Below are positions 16,065 through 25,149 of a stretch of DNA of 64,000 nucleotides, one piece after another. Position 1 is the stretch's first letter. Every line of letters begins with the position of its first letter. The DNA is taken from NCBI GenBank assembly GCA_034925865.1, contig JAYFRN010000001.1:1-64000 (forward strand), read 5' to 3'. The DNA comes from Oscillospiraceae bacterium. GTDB taxonomy: Bacteria; Bacillota; Clostridia; Oscillospirales; SIG627. A program made the translations under genes and the position numbers. Under the pieces are notes generated by a model. It did no database searches. It was not told the origin of the DNA and worked only from the letters and a program-made list of their open reading frames with translations.

Positions 16065-16495
16065 ATGTAAATATACATGATGCTATTATGGCATGGCTAA
16101 TGTCATACAAGCCGCTTGCAGAATGGTATTTCAACATTTCCAAAGCCGAAGATGACACAATCTGCATTGTACCGGTGGACGGCTCGGAATCGCGGCCATT
16201 TATTGACGGCAGCGAGGAATGCGTATATCCGTTTGAGGTACAGATATACAAGTCTTTCGGCGAAAACCCTATAATACCCGGAGTTGATAATGAAAATACC
16301 GGTAACTTCTTTGATGTACAACAGATGATTTCTTGGATTGAACAGCAAGAAGAAATAGGAAATTATCCTGATTTCGGGCAAGGCGTTACAATGCTCGAAG
16401 CCAAAGTCCTACGCGATATACCATTCACAGCCGGAGTGGATGAACATATTATCAAAATAACATTTCCGGTGCAAATAACTTATATAAAGGAGTAA
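16061..16495 (+). CDS. minor capsid / tail terminator protein, putative
   Basis: A 144-residue protein (VSIDG-like central strands: TICIVPVDGSE, CVYPFEVQIYKSFG; then NTGNFFDVQQMISWIEQQ) matching the size, place and general fold of tail terminator proteins that cap the tail tube. It directly precedes the major tail protein gene. Assigned mainly by gene order. Confidence 0.75.
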   Translation: MNVNIHDAIMAWLMSYKPLAEWYFNISKAEDDTICIVPVDGSESRPFIDGSEECVYPFEVQIYKSFGENPIIPGVDNENTGNFFDVQQMISWIEQQEEIGNYPDFGQGVTMLEAKVLRDIPFTAGVDEHIIKITFPVQITYIKE

Positions 16496-16499
16496 CATA

Positions 16500-16988
16500 A
16501 TGCCTGACCTTATTTACTGGAAAAAGAATCAATCGATGATTTTTCTCGACAAAAGCACGACCGGAACGCCTACATGGGCGCGTATTGGCAAATCAGAGCT
16601 GTACGAGATCGCAATGAATCCGAATATCGTTACCCGTAATTTCATAGATGATGAGCTTCCTACAAACGATGTTGAGAATTATCAACCGTCTATGTCGCAG
16701 GAGCTTGTTCTTGTTGAAGGCGATCCTGCGTTTGATTTCGTATTCTCGAAGCTTTATAGCCTTCCTACAGGAAACGCTGCGGCAGTGAACGCTCTGTTTG
16801 TTTTCCCGCAGCATGACACTACAGCCACAACGTCATATCTTGGATGGAATGTCTCGGTAGCTCTTGTTTTGAATTCTTACAACGCTATCGATAAAAAGAT
16901 TAAATTTGACTTGAAATTTAACGGCAACATTAAAAGAGGTACTGTCGCTGTAACAGACGGCACGCCTGTATTTACTGCTGCTGCATAA
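16500..16988 (+). CDS. major tail (tube) protein
   Basis: A 162-residue beta-rich protein (IGKSELYEIAMNPNIVTRNF, then YQPSMSQELVLVEGDPAFDF and a late FDLKFNGNIKRGTVAV), with a Shine-Dalgarno AAGGAG and a place between the tail terminator and the tail assembly genes. These are the hallmarks of the siphovirus tail tube subunit that polymerises around the tape measure. Confidence 0.85.
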   Translation: MPDLIYWKKNQSMIFLDKSTTGTPTWARIGKSELYEIAMNPNIVTRNFIDDELPTNDVENYQPSMSQELVLVEGDPAFDFVFSKLYSLPTGNAAAVNALFVFPQHDTTATTSYLGWNVSVALVLNSYNAIDKKIKFDLKFNGNIKRGTVAVTDGTPVFTAAA

Positions 16989-17005
16989 GGGGGGTATAAG
17001 AGTAT

Positions 17006-17335
17006 ATGACAATCACATATAACGGCTTAACGCTCGAATATGATATCTGTGAGGCCGCAAATTTACGCAAGTATAATGACGCGCTTAAAGAGATGGAGCG
17101 TATGAAGGCCTCGGCAATCGGCATCAGTGACCCCGCAGAGATAATCGAAAAATACTGCGGATATATATTCCGCTTTATAGACGTTTTGTACGGTGAAGGA
17201 ACTCATATAAAACTGTTCGGAGATAGCGTTAATATACGTAAAACAACCGAAGTATACCGAATGATAATTGAAGCTATAAAGAAAGAATCCGAAGAATTTA
17301 ATTCCGATCTGAAATCATTCGTAAATAGCATATGA
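17006..17335 (+). CDS. tail assembly chaperone-like protein 1
   Basis: A 109-residue helical protein (start MTITYNGLTLEYDICEAANL) in the position of the gpG-type tail assembly chaperone. It overlaps the next gene by 4 bases (ATGA), rather than using the programmed frameshift of phage lambda; I see no slippery heptamer at its end. It probably coats the tape measure protein during tail assembly. Confidence 0.7.
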   Translation: MTITYNGLTLEYDICEAANLRKYNDALKEMERMKASAIGISDPAEIIEKYCGYIFRFIDVLYGEGTHIKLFGDSVNIRKTTEVYRMIIEAIKKESEEFNSDLKSFVNSI

Positions 17336-17925
17336 TTTCTTTCGCGGATACTGCCCCGCCAGAGAATGTTACGGTAAACGGCACCGAATACGCTGTAAAT
17401 TACGACTTCCGGGTGTGGGCTGATATATCCGGTCTTATCCGCGAATTTGCATATAACAGCTCAGATGAGGGCGATCAGCTTAATAATTTTGAGTTGATTG
17501 CCCAAATTGAGCAACTCGCATTCGGCCGGATAATAAATGAACCATGGCAAAATGTATTCGATTCCATAGTGAAATTTTTATGTGGCTATCCGCATGAAGA
17601 TAACGGATACAAACAGCAGGAGGACGATAGCAGAAAACTTTACAGCTTCAAGCATGACATGGCGTATATAATACTCGCGATTCGCAATCAAAGCGGAATA
17701 GATTTATCATACCGACGCAAAGAGCCGTTCCATTGGTGGTTATTCCTTTTGGAATTTCAATCACTAGAGGAACGGCATTATATTTGTTCTCTTATGCGTC
17801 GCAGGGCTTATGACGGAAACGACAGGGAACTATGCAAACTGCGGGATTCCGTAGCTTTACCGCCTGAATATTCACGCTCTGAAAAAGCGGCCATACAGCA
17901 ACTAATAAATGATTTTGGCGGGTGA
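17332..17925 (+). CDS. Gp15-family tail assembly protein
   Basis: A 197-residue protein of the bacteriophage Gp15 family: VNYDFRVWADISGLIREF near the N-terminus and YIILAIRNQSGIDL with FHWWLFLLEFQSLEE in the second half are typical. It stands between the first chaperone-like gene and the tape measure gene, as in many Firmicutes phages, and likely serves with the former as a tail assembly chaperone. Confidence 0.82.
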   Translation: MISFADTAPPENVTVNGTEYAVNYDFRVWADISGLIREFAYNSSDEGDQLNNFELIAQIEQLAFGRIINEPWQNVFDSIVKFLCGYPHEDNGYKQQEDDSRKLYSFKHDMAYIILAIRNQSGIDLSYRRKEPFHWWLFLLEFQSLEERHYICSLMRRRAYDGNDRELCKLRDSVALPPEYSRSEKAAIQQLINDFGG

Positions 17926-17931
17926 TAGTGT

Positions 17932-18102
17932 ATAAAAAACTTTGAAACCGATATTCAAACAGAAAAAATCAAATGCCCGTACTGCGGATATAAAATGCCG
18001 ATAAAAAAGGGCAAAAATGCGGTAGCTCATGATTTATGGGTTATCTGTAAAAACAAGAATTGCCGAAAACAATTCGAAATTAAAATCGATAATGTAAAGT
18101 GA
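17932..18102 (+). CDS. Com-like zinc-ribbon protein with apparent ATA start
   Basis: A 56-residue protein with two zinc-binding pairs, CPYC (residues 15-18) and C-x5-C (KNKNC), followed by KQFEIKID, resembling the short Com-type zinc-ribbon proteins found in tail gene clusters. The only start that keeps both cysteine pairs is an ATA at 17932, just after GGTGATAGTGT; an in-frame stop lies 2 codons before it. An internal ATG would remove the first CxxC. Either the gene uses a rare ATA start or it is a mutated, poorly expressed relic. Confidence 0.6.
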   Translation: MKNFETDIQTEKIKCPYCGYKMPIKKGKNAVAHDLWVICKNKNCRKQFEIKIDNVK

Positions 18103-18148
18103 GTGCCATTACGCGCCAGTGCTTTCCTATCTTAAGGGGTGTTAGACA

Positions 18149-21100
18149 TTGGCTGACGGCGTAAAAATCAAAATAAACGGCGACACGAGCGATTATGAGT
18201 CGTCGCTGAAAGAAATCGGAAAACTCACTGAAAAGGCCTTTGAGGGAATAAAGTCCGTTGGCGAGACGGCGATGAAGGCCATAGGCACAGCTGCTACCGC
18301 TGCAATGGGAGCGGTAACGGCTGCTTCAGGCGCTGTAATCAATTATGGTTCTGAATTCGAACGATCTGCTGCTAAGGCTTCAACCCTTTTTGGCGATGTA
18401 TCTGTTGATGCTGACAACCTTAACAAAAAGCTGCTAGGTATATCGTCATCTACCGGGGTCGCGGCGACAGGATTAAACGAAGCGTTATATTCGGCGTTAT
18501 CAGCTGGCATTCCCGCAACTGAGGATATGACCGATGCAACAGATTTTCTTGCGGCTTCGGCTAAACTCGCGACTGCCGGATTTACTGATATTGATACCGC
18601 GCTTTCGGCTACAGCGAAAACAATAAATGCTTATGGACTAAACGTCAAGGACACCGAACGCATACAAGGCATTCTCATACAGACCCAGAATAAAGGTATT
18701 ACAACAGTCGGAGAGCTCGGAGAGGTCCTTTCCCAGGTAACGCCTACGGCGGCCGCTGCAAATGTATCATTTGAGGAAGTGGGCGCGGCTCTGGCTACTA
18801 TGACTGCGCAAGGTACTCCGACCGCACAAGCTACGACTCAGCTGAATGCCGCTATATCGGCATTTCTAAGCCCGAATGAAGCAATGGCAGCGGGATTAGG
18901 AAAAACCATTGATTCAATGATAGAATCCGGCGAAATAGTCGGAAATACCGCGGATCAGTATAAATCGCTCAAAGAAACCTTGCAGGAGCAGACTAAAGCG
19001 CTAAGCGAAGTCGATACAAGTACAGCCGAAGGCAAGAAAAAATACACCGAACTGGAAAAGGCAATAAAAGAGACTCAAACAAATATCAGTGATTTAATTC
19101 CGGAATTCGGTTCAACAATTCTGCAGACAAAAGGGCTCTCCGGTGCTTTGAGTGAACTAAGCGGCAATTTAGACGGATCTGTTAACGGTATGTCAAATGC
19201 TTTAGGGTCTTCAGAAGCTCTTAAAGCTGCGCTTGCAATTACAGGTGAAAACGCAGGCAAATATTCTGAAAACCTTGAAGCGATGAGCAATACTGCGGGC
19301 CTCGTAGATGATGCATATGGCAAGATGGCAAATACATTGTCGCTGCAATCAGCACGGATGACGGAAGGCCTAAAGAACCTTGGTATTGCAATATACAACG
19401 AGAATGACAGTATAATTGCTTCTGTTGCGGGGTTCGGAGCCGACCTTTTAGCGCAGCTTCAGCAAGGTTTTGATGAAAGCGGTATAGATGGCATAGTTTC
19501 AGCTTTTGGCGACATATTGGTACAGGTAGTATCAAAAGTCGCTGAGTATGCGCCTATGTTAATTGATACAGGCTTTAGTTTGATTTCATCGTTTGTCGGT
19601 GGAATCGTGAATAATTTACCGGAAATTTCAGCAGCGGCAAGCGAAATTATGAATTCTCTGTTTAACGGCATAGTAACGCTTATACCGAATATCATGCCGA
19701 TAATCGCAGAGTTATCGGGTAAATTCGCTGAAGGATTCATAATGTATCAGGCGGTACTATTTACCGCTGCTATAAACATAATAACGGCGATTGTAAAAGG
19801 TATTGCCGATAATCTCGACAATATAATACCCGCAGCCCAGGATATGCTCCAAATGCTCATAAGCGCGATAATTAACAATCTTCCGGTACTGGTTAAAGCT
19901 GCAAATGAGATAATATTCGCGCTTGCTGATTTTATCATAAACAATATCGACGACATTATTGATGCCGCGATATTTATTATAACAACGCTTTCAGACGGTC
20001 TTGTATCAGCGTTACCGAAATTAATTCCGGCTGCAGTAAAAATTATTCTTAATATAACCGCTGCGCTGATAGATCATCTCGATGAAATCCTCGAATGCGC
20101 TCTTGAATTAATAATTGCTTTTGCGAAAGGTCTTATTGATTCTTTACCCGAACTTGTCGATCAGCTGCCAAAGATAATAGATAGCATAGTCGATTTTCTT
20201 ATATCGGCAATTCCGACCATGATCGAAGCCGGGATTGAATTATTGACTGCGCTTGTTGATGCTCTGCCGGAAATAATCGAGGGGATTGTCGCGGCAATTC
20301 CAAAAATTATAAGCGGTATTATAACGGCAATTATGGAAGCGCTGCCATTAATCATTGAGGCGGGCATAAAGTTATTTGTGGCATTGATTGACGCGTTACC
20401 GGAAATCATATACCAAATCGTCACCGCTTTGCCTAAAATAATAAACGGGATAATTTCAACATTATTAAACCCTGAAACGCAGTTAAGAATGGGAAAAGCC
20501 GGGTTCGATATTTTAATTGCACTCCTCAAAAACTTACCTGATATTATGATAGAGATTAATAAAAGCATATGGGGGTTGGTGCTTGGCATTGTTGATAAAA
20601 TCTTGGGAGGCAAGGGAAAAATCGCTGAGGCGGGCAAAAACCTCATTGAGGGCTTTTGGAAAGGCATTAAAGACGCTAAAGATTGGCTAATGGATCAAAT
20701 TAGCGGATTTTTTAACAGCGTAACGGATTGGGTTAGAAACATATTCGGCGAGCATAGCCCGTCAACAGTATTTGCAGATATCGGTGAGAACCTTGATAAA
20801 GGCCTCGCAAAAGGTATAAAAGGCAGCACAAGGGTAATTATCGATGAAGCTCATAAGCAAGTTGATGATGTCCTTGACGTTTACAACGGGCTTAATGCGG
20901 AAGCTAAATTCAAAGCAAAGTTCGGCGCAGAGCTTCCTGATAAATTTTTTGCTTTAGGCAGTTCTTTCAGAGAGAATGTAAATGAAGCATATAACGGGGT
21001 TCGCGGTATGCTTTCCTCGATAGGAGCTATACGAAGCGTCGGAGCAACGCATAATTATACAACAAATGCACCTGTTATACAGTTTTATGAGCCGGTCGAA

Positions 21101-21166
21101 TCTCCTGATACGGTCGCACGGGCTGTAAACAGGGTATTTATTTATGGATTGGCTGGTGCAAGATGA
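18149..21166 (+). CDS. tail tape measure protein
   Basis: A 1005-residue protein that sets tail length and is ejected during infection. It starts with TTG after AAGGGG. The N-terminal 250 residues are a TP901-type tape measure core (FERSAAKASTLFGDV, LNEALYSALSAGIP, ALATMTAQGTPTAQATTQLN). From about residue 470 to 800 there is a long series of hydrophobic repeats of about 20 to 30 residues (for example IIDSIVDFLISAIPTMIEAG and later IVAAIPKIISGIITAIMEAL), as in tape measure membrane-interacting repeats. The end (VRNIFGEHSPSTVFADIGEN) is the common C-terminal motif. Several long frames on the other strand here are only mirror images of the repeats. Confidence 0.93.
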   Translation: MADGVKIKINGDTSDYESSLKEIGKLTEKAFEGIKSVGETAMKAIGTAATAAMGAVTAASGAVINYGSEFERSAAKASTLFGDVSVDADNLNKKLLGISSSTGVAATGLNEALYSALSAGIPATEDMTDATDFLAASAKLATAGFTDIDTALSATAKTINAYGLNVKDTERIQGILIQTQNKGITTVGELGEVLSQVTPTAAAANVSFEEVGAALATMTAQGTPTAQATTQLNAAISAFLSPNEAMAAGLGKTIDSMIESGEIVGNTADQYKSLKETLQEQTKALSEVDTSTAEGKKKYTELEKAIKETQTNISDLIPEFGSTILQTKGLSGALSELSGNLDGSVNGMSNALGSSEALKAALAITGENAGKYSENLEAMSNTAGLVDDAYGKMANTLSLQSARMTEGLKNLGIAIYNENDSIIASVAGFGADLLAQLQQGFDESGIDGIVSAFGDILVQVVSKVAEYAPMLIDTGFSLISSFVGGIVNNLPEISAAASEIMNSLFNGIVTLIPNIMPIIAELSGKFAEGFIMYQAVLFTAAINIITAIVKGIADNLDNIIPAAQDMLQMLISAIINNLPVLVKAANEIIFALADFIINNIDDIIDAAIFIITTLSDGLVSALPKLIPAAVKIILNITAALIDHLDEILECALELIIAFAKGLIDSLPELVDQLPKIIDSIVDFLISAIPTMIEAGIELLTALVDALPEIIEGIVAAIPKIISGIITAIMEALPLIIEAGIKLFVALIDALPEIIYQIVTALPKIINGIISTLLNPETQLRMGKAGFDILIALLKNLPDIMIEINKSIWGLVLGIVDKILGGKGKIAEAGKNLIEGFWKGIKDAKDWLMDQISGFFNSVTDWVRNIFGEHSPSTVFADIGENLDKGLAKGIKGSTRVIIDEAHKQVDDVLDVYNGLNAEAKFKAKFGAELPDKFFALGSSFRENVNEAYNGVRGMLSSIGAIRSVGATHNYTTNAPVIQFYEPVESPDTVARAVNRVFIYGLAGAR

Positions 21167-21993
21167 TCTCAATAAAGCGGTCAGATAATACAGAATTTGT
21201 TTTTGGGACAGTATTTAAAATACTGTCCCTTTCCGGTGCGGGTAATCTTGAAGTCGATATTTTCAGTGAAAAAAAGGCTGCCGGAAACGGTGATATCATA
21301 ACCGGGCAACGTATACCGTCACGAATCATTACCATAACGGCGGCTTGTGTATCATCGGCGCTCAATGATATTTCACGGAGAACAGCAAGCAGATTTTTCA
21401 ACCCGAATTATACTTATAAAATGTACATCAACTACAAAGACAATCCTGTATGGATTCCTTGCGTTGTTGACAGTATTGATTTACCCACATCGAATATTTA
21501 TGTCAGTCAGGTTATGACATTAATAATGTTTTGCTCTGATCCATATTTCAGATCAGTAGATGAATTCGGTAAAGATATCGCCGGTAATACGCCTATGATG
21601 GGATTTCCTTTGTTATCGTCGCTTACATCGGGATTCATAACAGGTTTATTCACCTATCCCGAATTTGTATATATTGAAAATGATGGCGATACAGAAACCT
21701 TCTGCCGTGCTGTAGTGGTCGCATATGGAGCCGTAACCGGCTTCAAATTATCCAAAGACGTAAATACATATGTAAAATTCAATCAGGCGCTTTCTGTCGG
21801 AGATGAGCTTGTTTTGGATTTTATAAATGCTTCTGTAACGCTTAACGGCGTTAATGCGAATCGGTATATTGACCGGGCATCGACATTTTTCGCGATTGAT
21901 ACCGGTGGATGTAATATATCATTTAGCGCTGATGACGGAACAACATTGCTGTCCTGCACTATTTATTATAATAAGCTTTATGCAGGGGTGTGA
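21163..21993 (+). CDS. distal tail protein (Dit-like)
   Basis: A 276-residue protein overlapping the tape measure stop by 4 bases. It has the two-part shape of distal tail proteins: an N-terminal beta ring (SIKRSDNTEFVFG, RIPSRIITITAACVSSALND) and a C-terminal galectin-like half (FVYIENDGDTETFCRAVVVA, then NANRYIDRASTFFAID). It would form the hub joining tail tube and tip. Confidence 0.82.
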   Translation: MISIKRSDNTEFVFGTVFKILSLSGAGNLEVDIFSEKKAAGNGDIITGQRIPSRIITITAACVSSALNDISRRTASRFFNPNYTYKMYINYKDNPVWIPCVVDSIDLPTSNIYVSQVMTLIMFCSDPYFRSVDEFGKDIAGNTPMMGFPLLSSLTSGFITGLFTYPEFVYIENDGDTETFCRAVVVAYGAVTGFKLSKDVNTYVKFNQALSVGDELVLDFINASVTLNGVNANRYIDRASTFFAIDTGGCNISFSADDGTTLLSCTIYYNKLYAGV

Positions 21994-21994
21994 T

Positions 21995-23038
21995 ATGAAT
22001 TTATTCGCGCTTGATAGCAGCTTAAATATGATATGCCAAATAAAAAATACCATAGTGATAATGTGGATTCGCCGTTATTATGAATGCGGAGAATTTTCTG
22101 TTTATATGCCGGCCGTTGATTACAGTATTGATATGGCGTATATATACACCCCGGATAGACTAGAAACAGGCATTATTCAAAAAGTTCAATATGATGATAA
22201 ACTCTCCGGCGAATACATAACGCTAAGTGGCTTCTTTCTTGAAAAGAGACTTGATGACAGAATAATTTATCCCAGGTATCGCGGATCAGGTAATATAGAA
22301 TCAATAGGACGTAGCCTCATTACTTCATACGGAAGCGATATACCGAAGCTTACTCTCGGCGCTGCCTCAGGGCATGGCACAACGATTTCTATGCAGGAAA
22401 CAGGAGCTGAGCTCGGAAAACGTATATACAAACTATATCAGACGCAAGAGATGTCTTTCAGGCTTAATTATGTTTTTACAGACGATAAAATATATTTTGA
22501 AACATATCAGGGGCTTGATCGAACACAAGGCCAGTCTGTAAATAACTTTGTAGTCTTTTCTAAAGGCTTTCATAATGTAAGCAATGTTCAATATATACAC
22601 GATATCAGTAATCATAAAAATTACGCCGTTATAGGCGGGGAAGGCGAAGGAACAAATCGTACTTATGTAATTGTTGATAAGTCTGACAGCGGCTTAAAAC
22701 GCATGATCTTCGTTGATGCACGGAACTTACAAATGGATAGCGCACAAACACAAGCAGAATATGAATCCGATCTAAAACAGCGCGGAAATGAAGCTCTCGA
22801 CGATTACCAAATTGTCGAGAGCCTTGATTTTGATGTAATAGCAAACAGCGGATATAAATACCGCGTTGATTATGATCTAGGAGATAAATGCGATATTGTT
22901 ATATCAAAACTGGGCTTGTCATATTCGGCACGAATTGTAGAAGCGCGTGAAGTCATAAAAGAAAATTACAGCACAGTCGAACTGCTTGTCGGAAGCAAGA
23001 CACCGACATTATATAAAAAAATAAAAATGGAGGCATAA
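21995..23038 (+). CDS. tail tip protein, ReqiPepy6 Gp37-like
   Basis: A 347-residue protein; the ATG at 21995 follows AGGGGTG and comes one base after the Dit gene, so the 47-codon upstream extension is not used. The sequence CQIKNTIVIMWIRRYYECGEF, then YITLSGFFLEKRLDDRII and the late RVDYDLGDKCDIVISKLG match the siphovirus Gp37-like (tail-associated) family, which forms the tip after the hub. No lysozyme or peptidase motif is visible, so cell-wall cutting is not supported. Confidence 0.85.
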   Translation: MNLFALDSSLNMICQIKNTIVIMWIRRYYECGEFSVYMPAVDYSIDMAYIYTPDRLETGIIQKVQYDDKLSGEYITLSGFFLEKRLDDRIIYPRYRGSGNIESIGRSLITSYGSDIPKLTLGAASGHGTTISMQETGAELGKRIYKLYQTQEMSFRLNYVFTDDKIYFETYQGLDRTQGQSVNNFVVFSKGFHNVSNVQYIHDISNHKNYAVIGGEGEGTNRTYVIVDKSDSGLKRMIFVDARNLQMDSAQTQAEYESDLKQRGNEALDDYQIVESLDFDVIANSGYKYRVDYDLGDKCDIVISKLGLSYSARIVEAREVIKENYSTVELLVGSKTPTLYKKIKMEA

Positions 23039-23071
23039 AGCAGCTCTCCGTTGGAGAGACAGAATTGAAAT

Positions 23072-24271
23072 ATGAAATCAATATTTTTTGATAGTCAGAT
23101 CACATATGACGGTCAGGGAAATCCAACATATGACCGTCCGAATAATGCTTCGGATTTACGTGAATCCTTCGGTTCTTTTATCAGTACCGGGATTGATAAC
23201 GTAGCAGGCACATTTGCAGTATCGGTTTCATCAGGATTGACAGTAAGCATAGCTCCGGGGAAATGTTGGATAAAAGGTGCGTTCGGCTGGCAGCAGATTG
23301 CAAGTACGCTGACGCTTGATGCAGCAAATGCTACATATGCGCGAATCGACCGCATTATTTTACGGTTTAATAACAATATTTCTGTAAGATCAGTCGATTT
23401 AGCGGTCCTCAAAGGTACAGCGGCAGCTTCACCAGTTGCCCCGGCGCTTACGCGAACTGACACAATTTATGAACTGTGCCTTGCAGAAATAACGATACCT
23501 TCCAATGCAACGGTGTTAATATCTTCGAACATTACAGATAAACGGTATGATGTAACTCTCTGCCCTGGAGTTAAATCTATATTTACTATTGAAACCGTCC
23601 CTGTATCAAAAGGCGGTACCGGTGCCGTAACTGCTGCTGCGGCAAGAACAAATCTTGGTCTTGGCAATGCTGCGGTAAAGAATGTCGGAACGGCAGCCGG
23701 GACGGTCGCGGAAGGTGATCATACACATACAATCTCAGGTGTAACAAACCTACAGACTACATTAGACGGTAAGCAAGCAAAAATAACAGCTCCAGGAATT
23801 CTGAAAGGTAATGGCTCTGGCGGCGTATCTCCGGCAGATGCAGCAGCTTTATATTCTTTACTCAACGGATTAACATCGATTACGCCGGAATCAACTGATT
23901 TGTTGCCATTTGTTGACACAAGCGGAGTCACGGCGGGGAAAATGACATTATCGAGTTTTGCGAATGCAATAGGCATGCCACAAATTGAATTTGGCTATTA
24001 CACAGGCACGGGAACATATGGCGTTGATAATCCTAACTCAATTACTTTCAGCTTTTTACCGCGATATGCGACGGTATATTTTAAGGGATATGGTGCGGCT
24101 GCAGGGATAACCTTTATTTTTAATCCATCGGCGGTATCAAGTGGATATCTGCAGGCGGATTCTTATAACAAAATAAAACGTATAGAAAACACGGTGTATT
24201 GGTATGCGTCCGAGGCAAACGTTCAATACAACTACAGCGGATTCCGTTATCACTATATGGCTATAAAATAA
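23072..24271 (+). CDS. tail fibre / baseplate receptor-binding protein, putative
   Basis: A 399-residue protein of low complexity with repeated Gly/Ala/Thr-rich segments. Landmarks: an N-terminal region (DSQITYDGQGNPTYDRPNNA, then FVSSGLTVSIAPGKCWIKGAFG) typical of baseplate upper proteins, a trimeric fibre neck (VSKGGTGAVTAAAARTNLGL, then GDHTHTISGV), and a C-terminal beta domain. It probably binds the host receptor. The two neck repeats GGTGA and HTHTI are common to exchangeable tail fibres. Confidence 0.82.
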   Translation: MKSIFFDSQITYDGQGNPTYDRPNNASDLRESFGSFISTGIDNVAGTFAVSVSSGLTVSIAPGKCWIKGAFGWQQIASTLTLDAANATYARIDRIILRFNNNISVRSVDLAVLKGTAAASPVAPALTRTDTIYELCLAEITIPSNATVLISSNITDKRYDVTLCPGVKSIFTIETVPVSKGGTGAVTAAAARTNLGLGNAAVKNVGTAAGTVAEGDHTHTISGVTNLQTTLDGKQAKITAPGILKGNGSGGVSPADAAALYSLLNGLTSITPESTDLLPFVDTSGVTAGKMTLSSFANAIGMPQIEFGYYTGTGTYGVDNPNSITFSFLPRYATVYFKGYGAAAGITFIFNPSAVSSGYLQADSYNKIKRIENTVYWYASEANVQYNYSGFRYHYMAIK

Positions 24272-24280
24272 GGAGATTAT

Positions 24281-24607
24281 ATGTTAATTATAAAATTACA
24301 AGCCGAATCAAACGGAGCGCACAGAAATCAAACAACAAGCCATAACATAACGCCGCCAGACGGTTGGGCGGTAGTTACTCCAAACATAGAAAACACCGCT
24401 ATACAGTATCTGCCTTTTATAAATATTGATTCAATTTCTAACGGAGTTATAACAGTTGTTTCTCAAGGCGCAATTCCTGAAATACCTGTATCTGTATCGC
24501 CTCAAACGCCGGAAGAACGTATTGCGGAGTTGGAACAGAAAGACATTGACAATAAACTTGCATTAGCTGAACTGTATGAAATGATACTAAACGGAGGAAC
24601 TGTATAA
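24281..24607 (+). CDS. small tail-region protein, unknown
   Basis: A 108-residue protein that follows the fibre gene by nine bases with an AAGGAG site. The first 70 residues are beta rich (PPDGWAVVTPNIENTAIQYL); the end is an acidic helix (TPEERIAELEQKDIDNKLAL). Such proteins between the fibre and the holin genes are common in Firmicutes prophages; function unknown, possibly a fibre assembly chaperone. Confidence 0.7.
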   Translation: MLIIKLQAESNGAHRNQTTSHNITPPDGWAVVTPNIENTAIQYLPFINIDSISNGVITVVSQGAIPEIPVSVSPQTPEERIAELEQKDIDNKLALAELYEMILNGGTV

Positions 24608-24759
24608 TGGCTAAAATCTATGCTGATTTACTGATCGCCGGGCGTAAAACATGGAACGATATACCGTTACGAATAAAAGATTCTGTGAATGTAGTCTTAA
24701 ACCAGTATGTTACTGAAGGCAAGATTTCATCAGCGAAATATCAGGAAATTACAACTTGA
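24607..24759 (+). CDS. CD1375-like small phage protein
   Basis: A 50-residue protein whose ATG overlaps the preceding stop (TAATG). The pattern MAKIYADLLIAGRKTWNDIP followed by KDSVNVVLNQYV matches the short CD1375-type proteins found after tail fibre genes (MAKIY..LI..G..T.DDVP...). Its role is unknown. Confidence 0.75.
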   Translation: MAKIYADLLIAGRKTWNDIPLRIKDSVNVVLNQYVTEGKISSAKYQEITT

Positions 24760-24770
24760 GAGGACAAAAA

Positions 24771-25145
24771 ATGAATAATGACATTTTAACCAATCTTATA
24801 TTTCCAATAATTGTGGCGGCGTGTGTCGCCTTTTTTAGTTATGTATCTTCGAAACGGCAAAAGGAATACGAAAAGCAAACCGCTGAACTTAAAAAGAAAT
24901 TTGAAGCGAAGGAAAAAGCCGCCGAGGAACGCGAAAAACGGCAGGAAGAATTTATGGTTTTGCTTGTAAAAATGGGCGGTGCATCGTTGGCTTTGGGTGA
25001 AGCAAATTCCATAGCTCTTCAGAGCGGTAAATGTAATGGCGAAACACATAAAGCACTGGAATATGCTCAGCAGGTCAAGCATGAAAACAAGGATTTTTTA
25101 ACATCGATGGGTGTTAAATCAATATTTGAAACTATAGGAGGTTGA
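24771..25145 (+). CDS. membrane-anchored coiled-coil protein, lysis region
   Basis: A 124-residue protein starting at ATG 24771 after GAGAGGAC. One membrane segment (FPIIVAACVAFFSYV, residues 10-24) is followed by a highly charged coiled coil (residues 25-65) and a short tail. It sits just before the endolysin. Size and topology fit a holin-like or antiholin-like lysis factor, but one membrane segment is also compatible with a simple anchor. I cannot distinguish these. Confidence 0.7.
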   Translation: MNNDILTNLIFPIIVAACVAFFSYVSSKRQKEYEKQTAELKKKFEAKEKAAEEREKRQEEFMVLLVKMGGASLALGEANSIALQSGKCNGETHKALEYAQQVKHENKDFLTSMGVKSIFETIGG

Positions 25146-25149
25146 AACC

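Noticed and set aside
19075..20667. Several frames of 70-170 codons opposite to the tape measure gene.
   Set aside because: They mirror the hydrophobic repeats of the tape measure protein and have no starts with ribosome binding sites.
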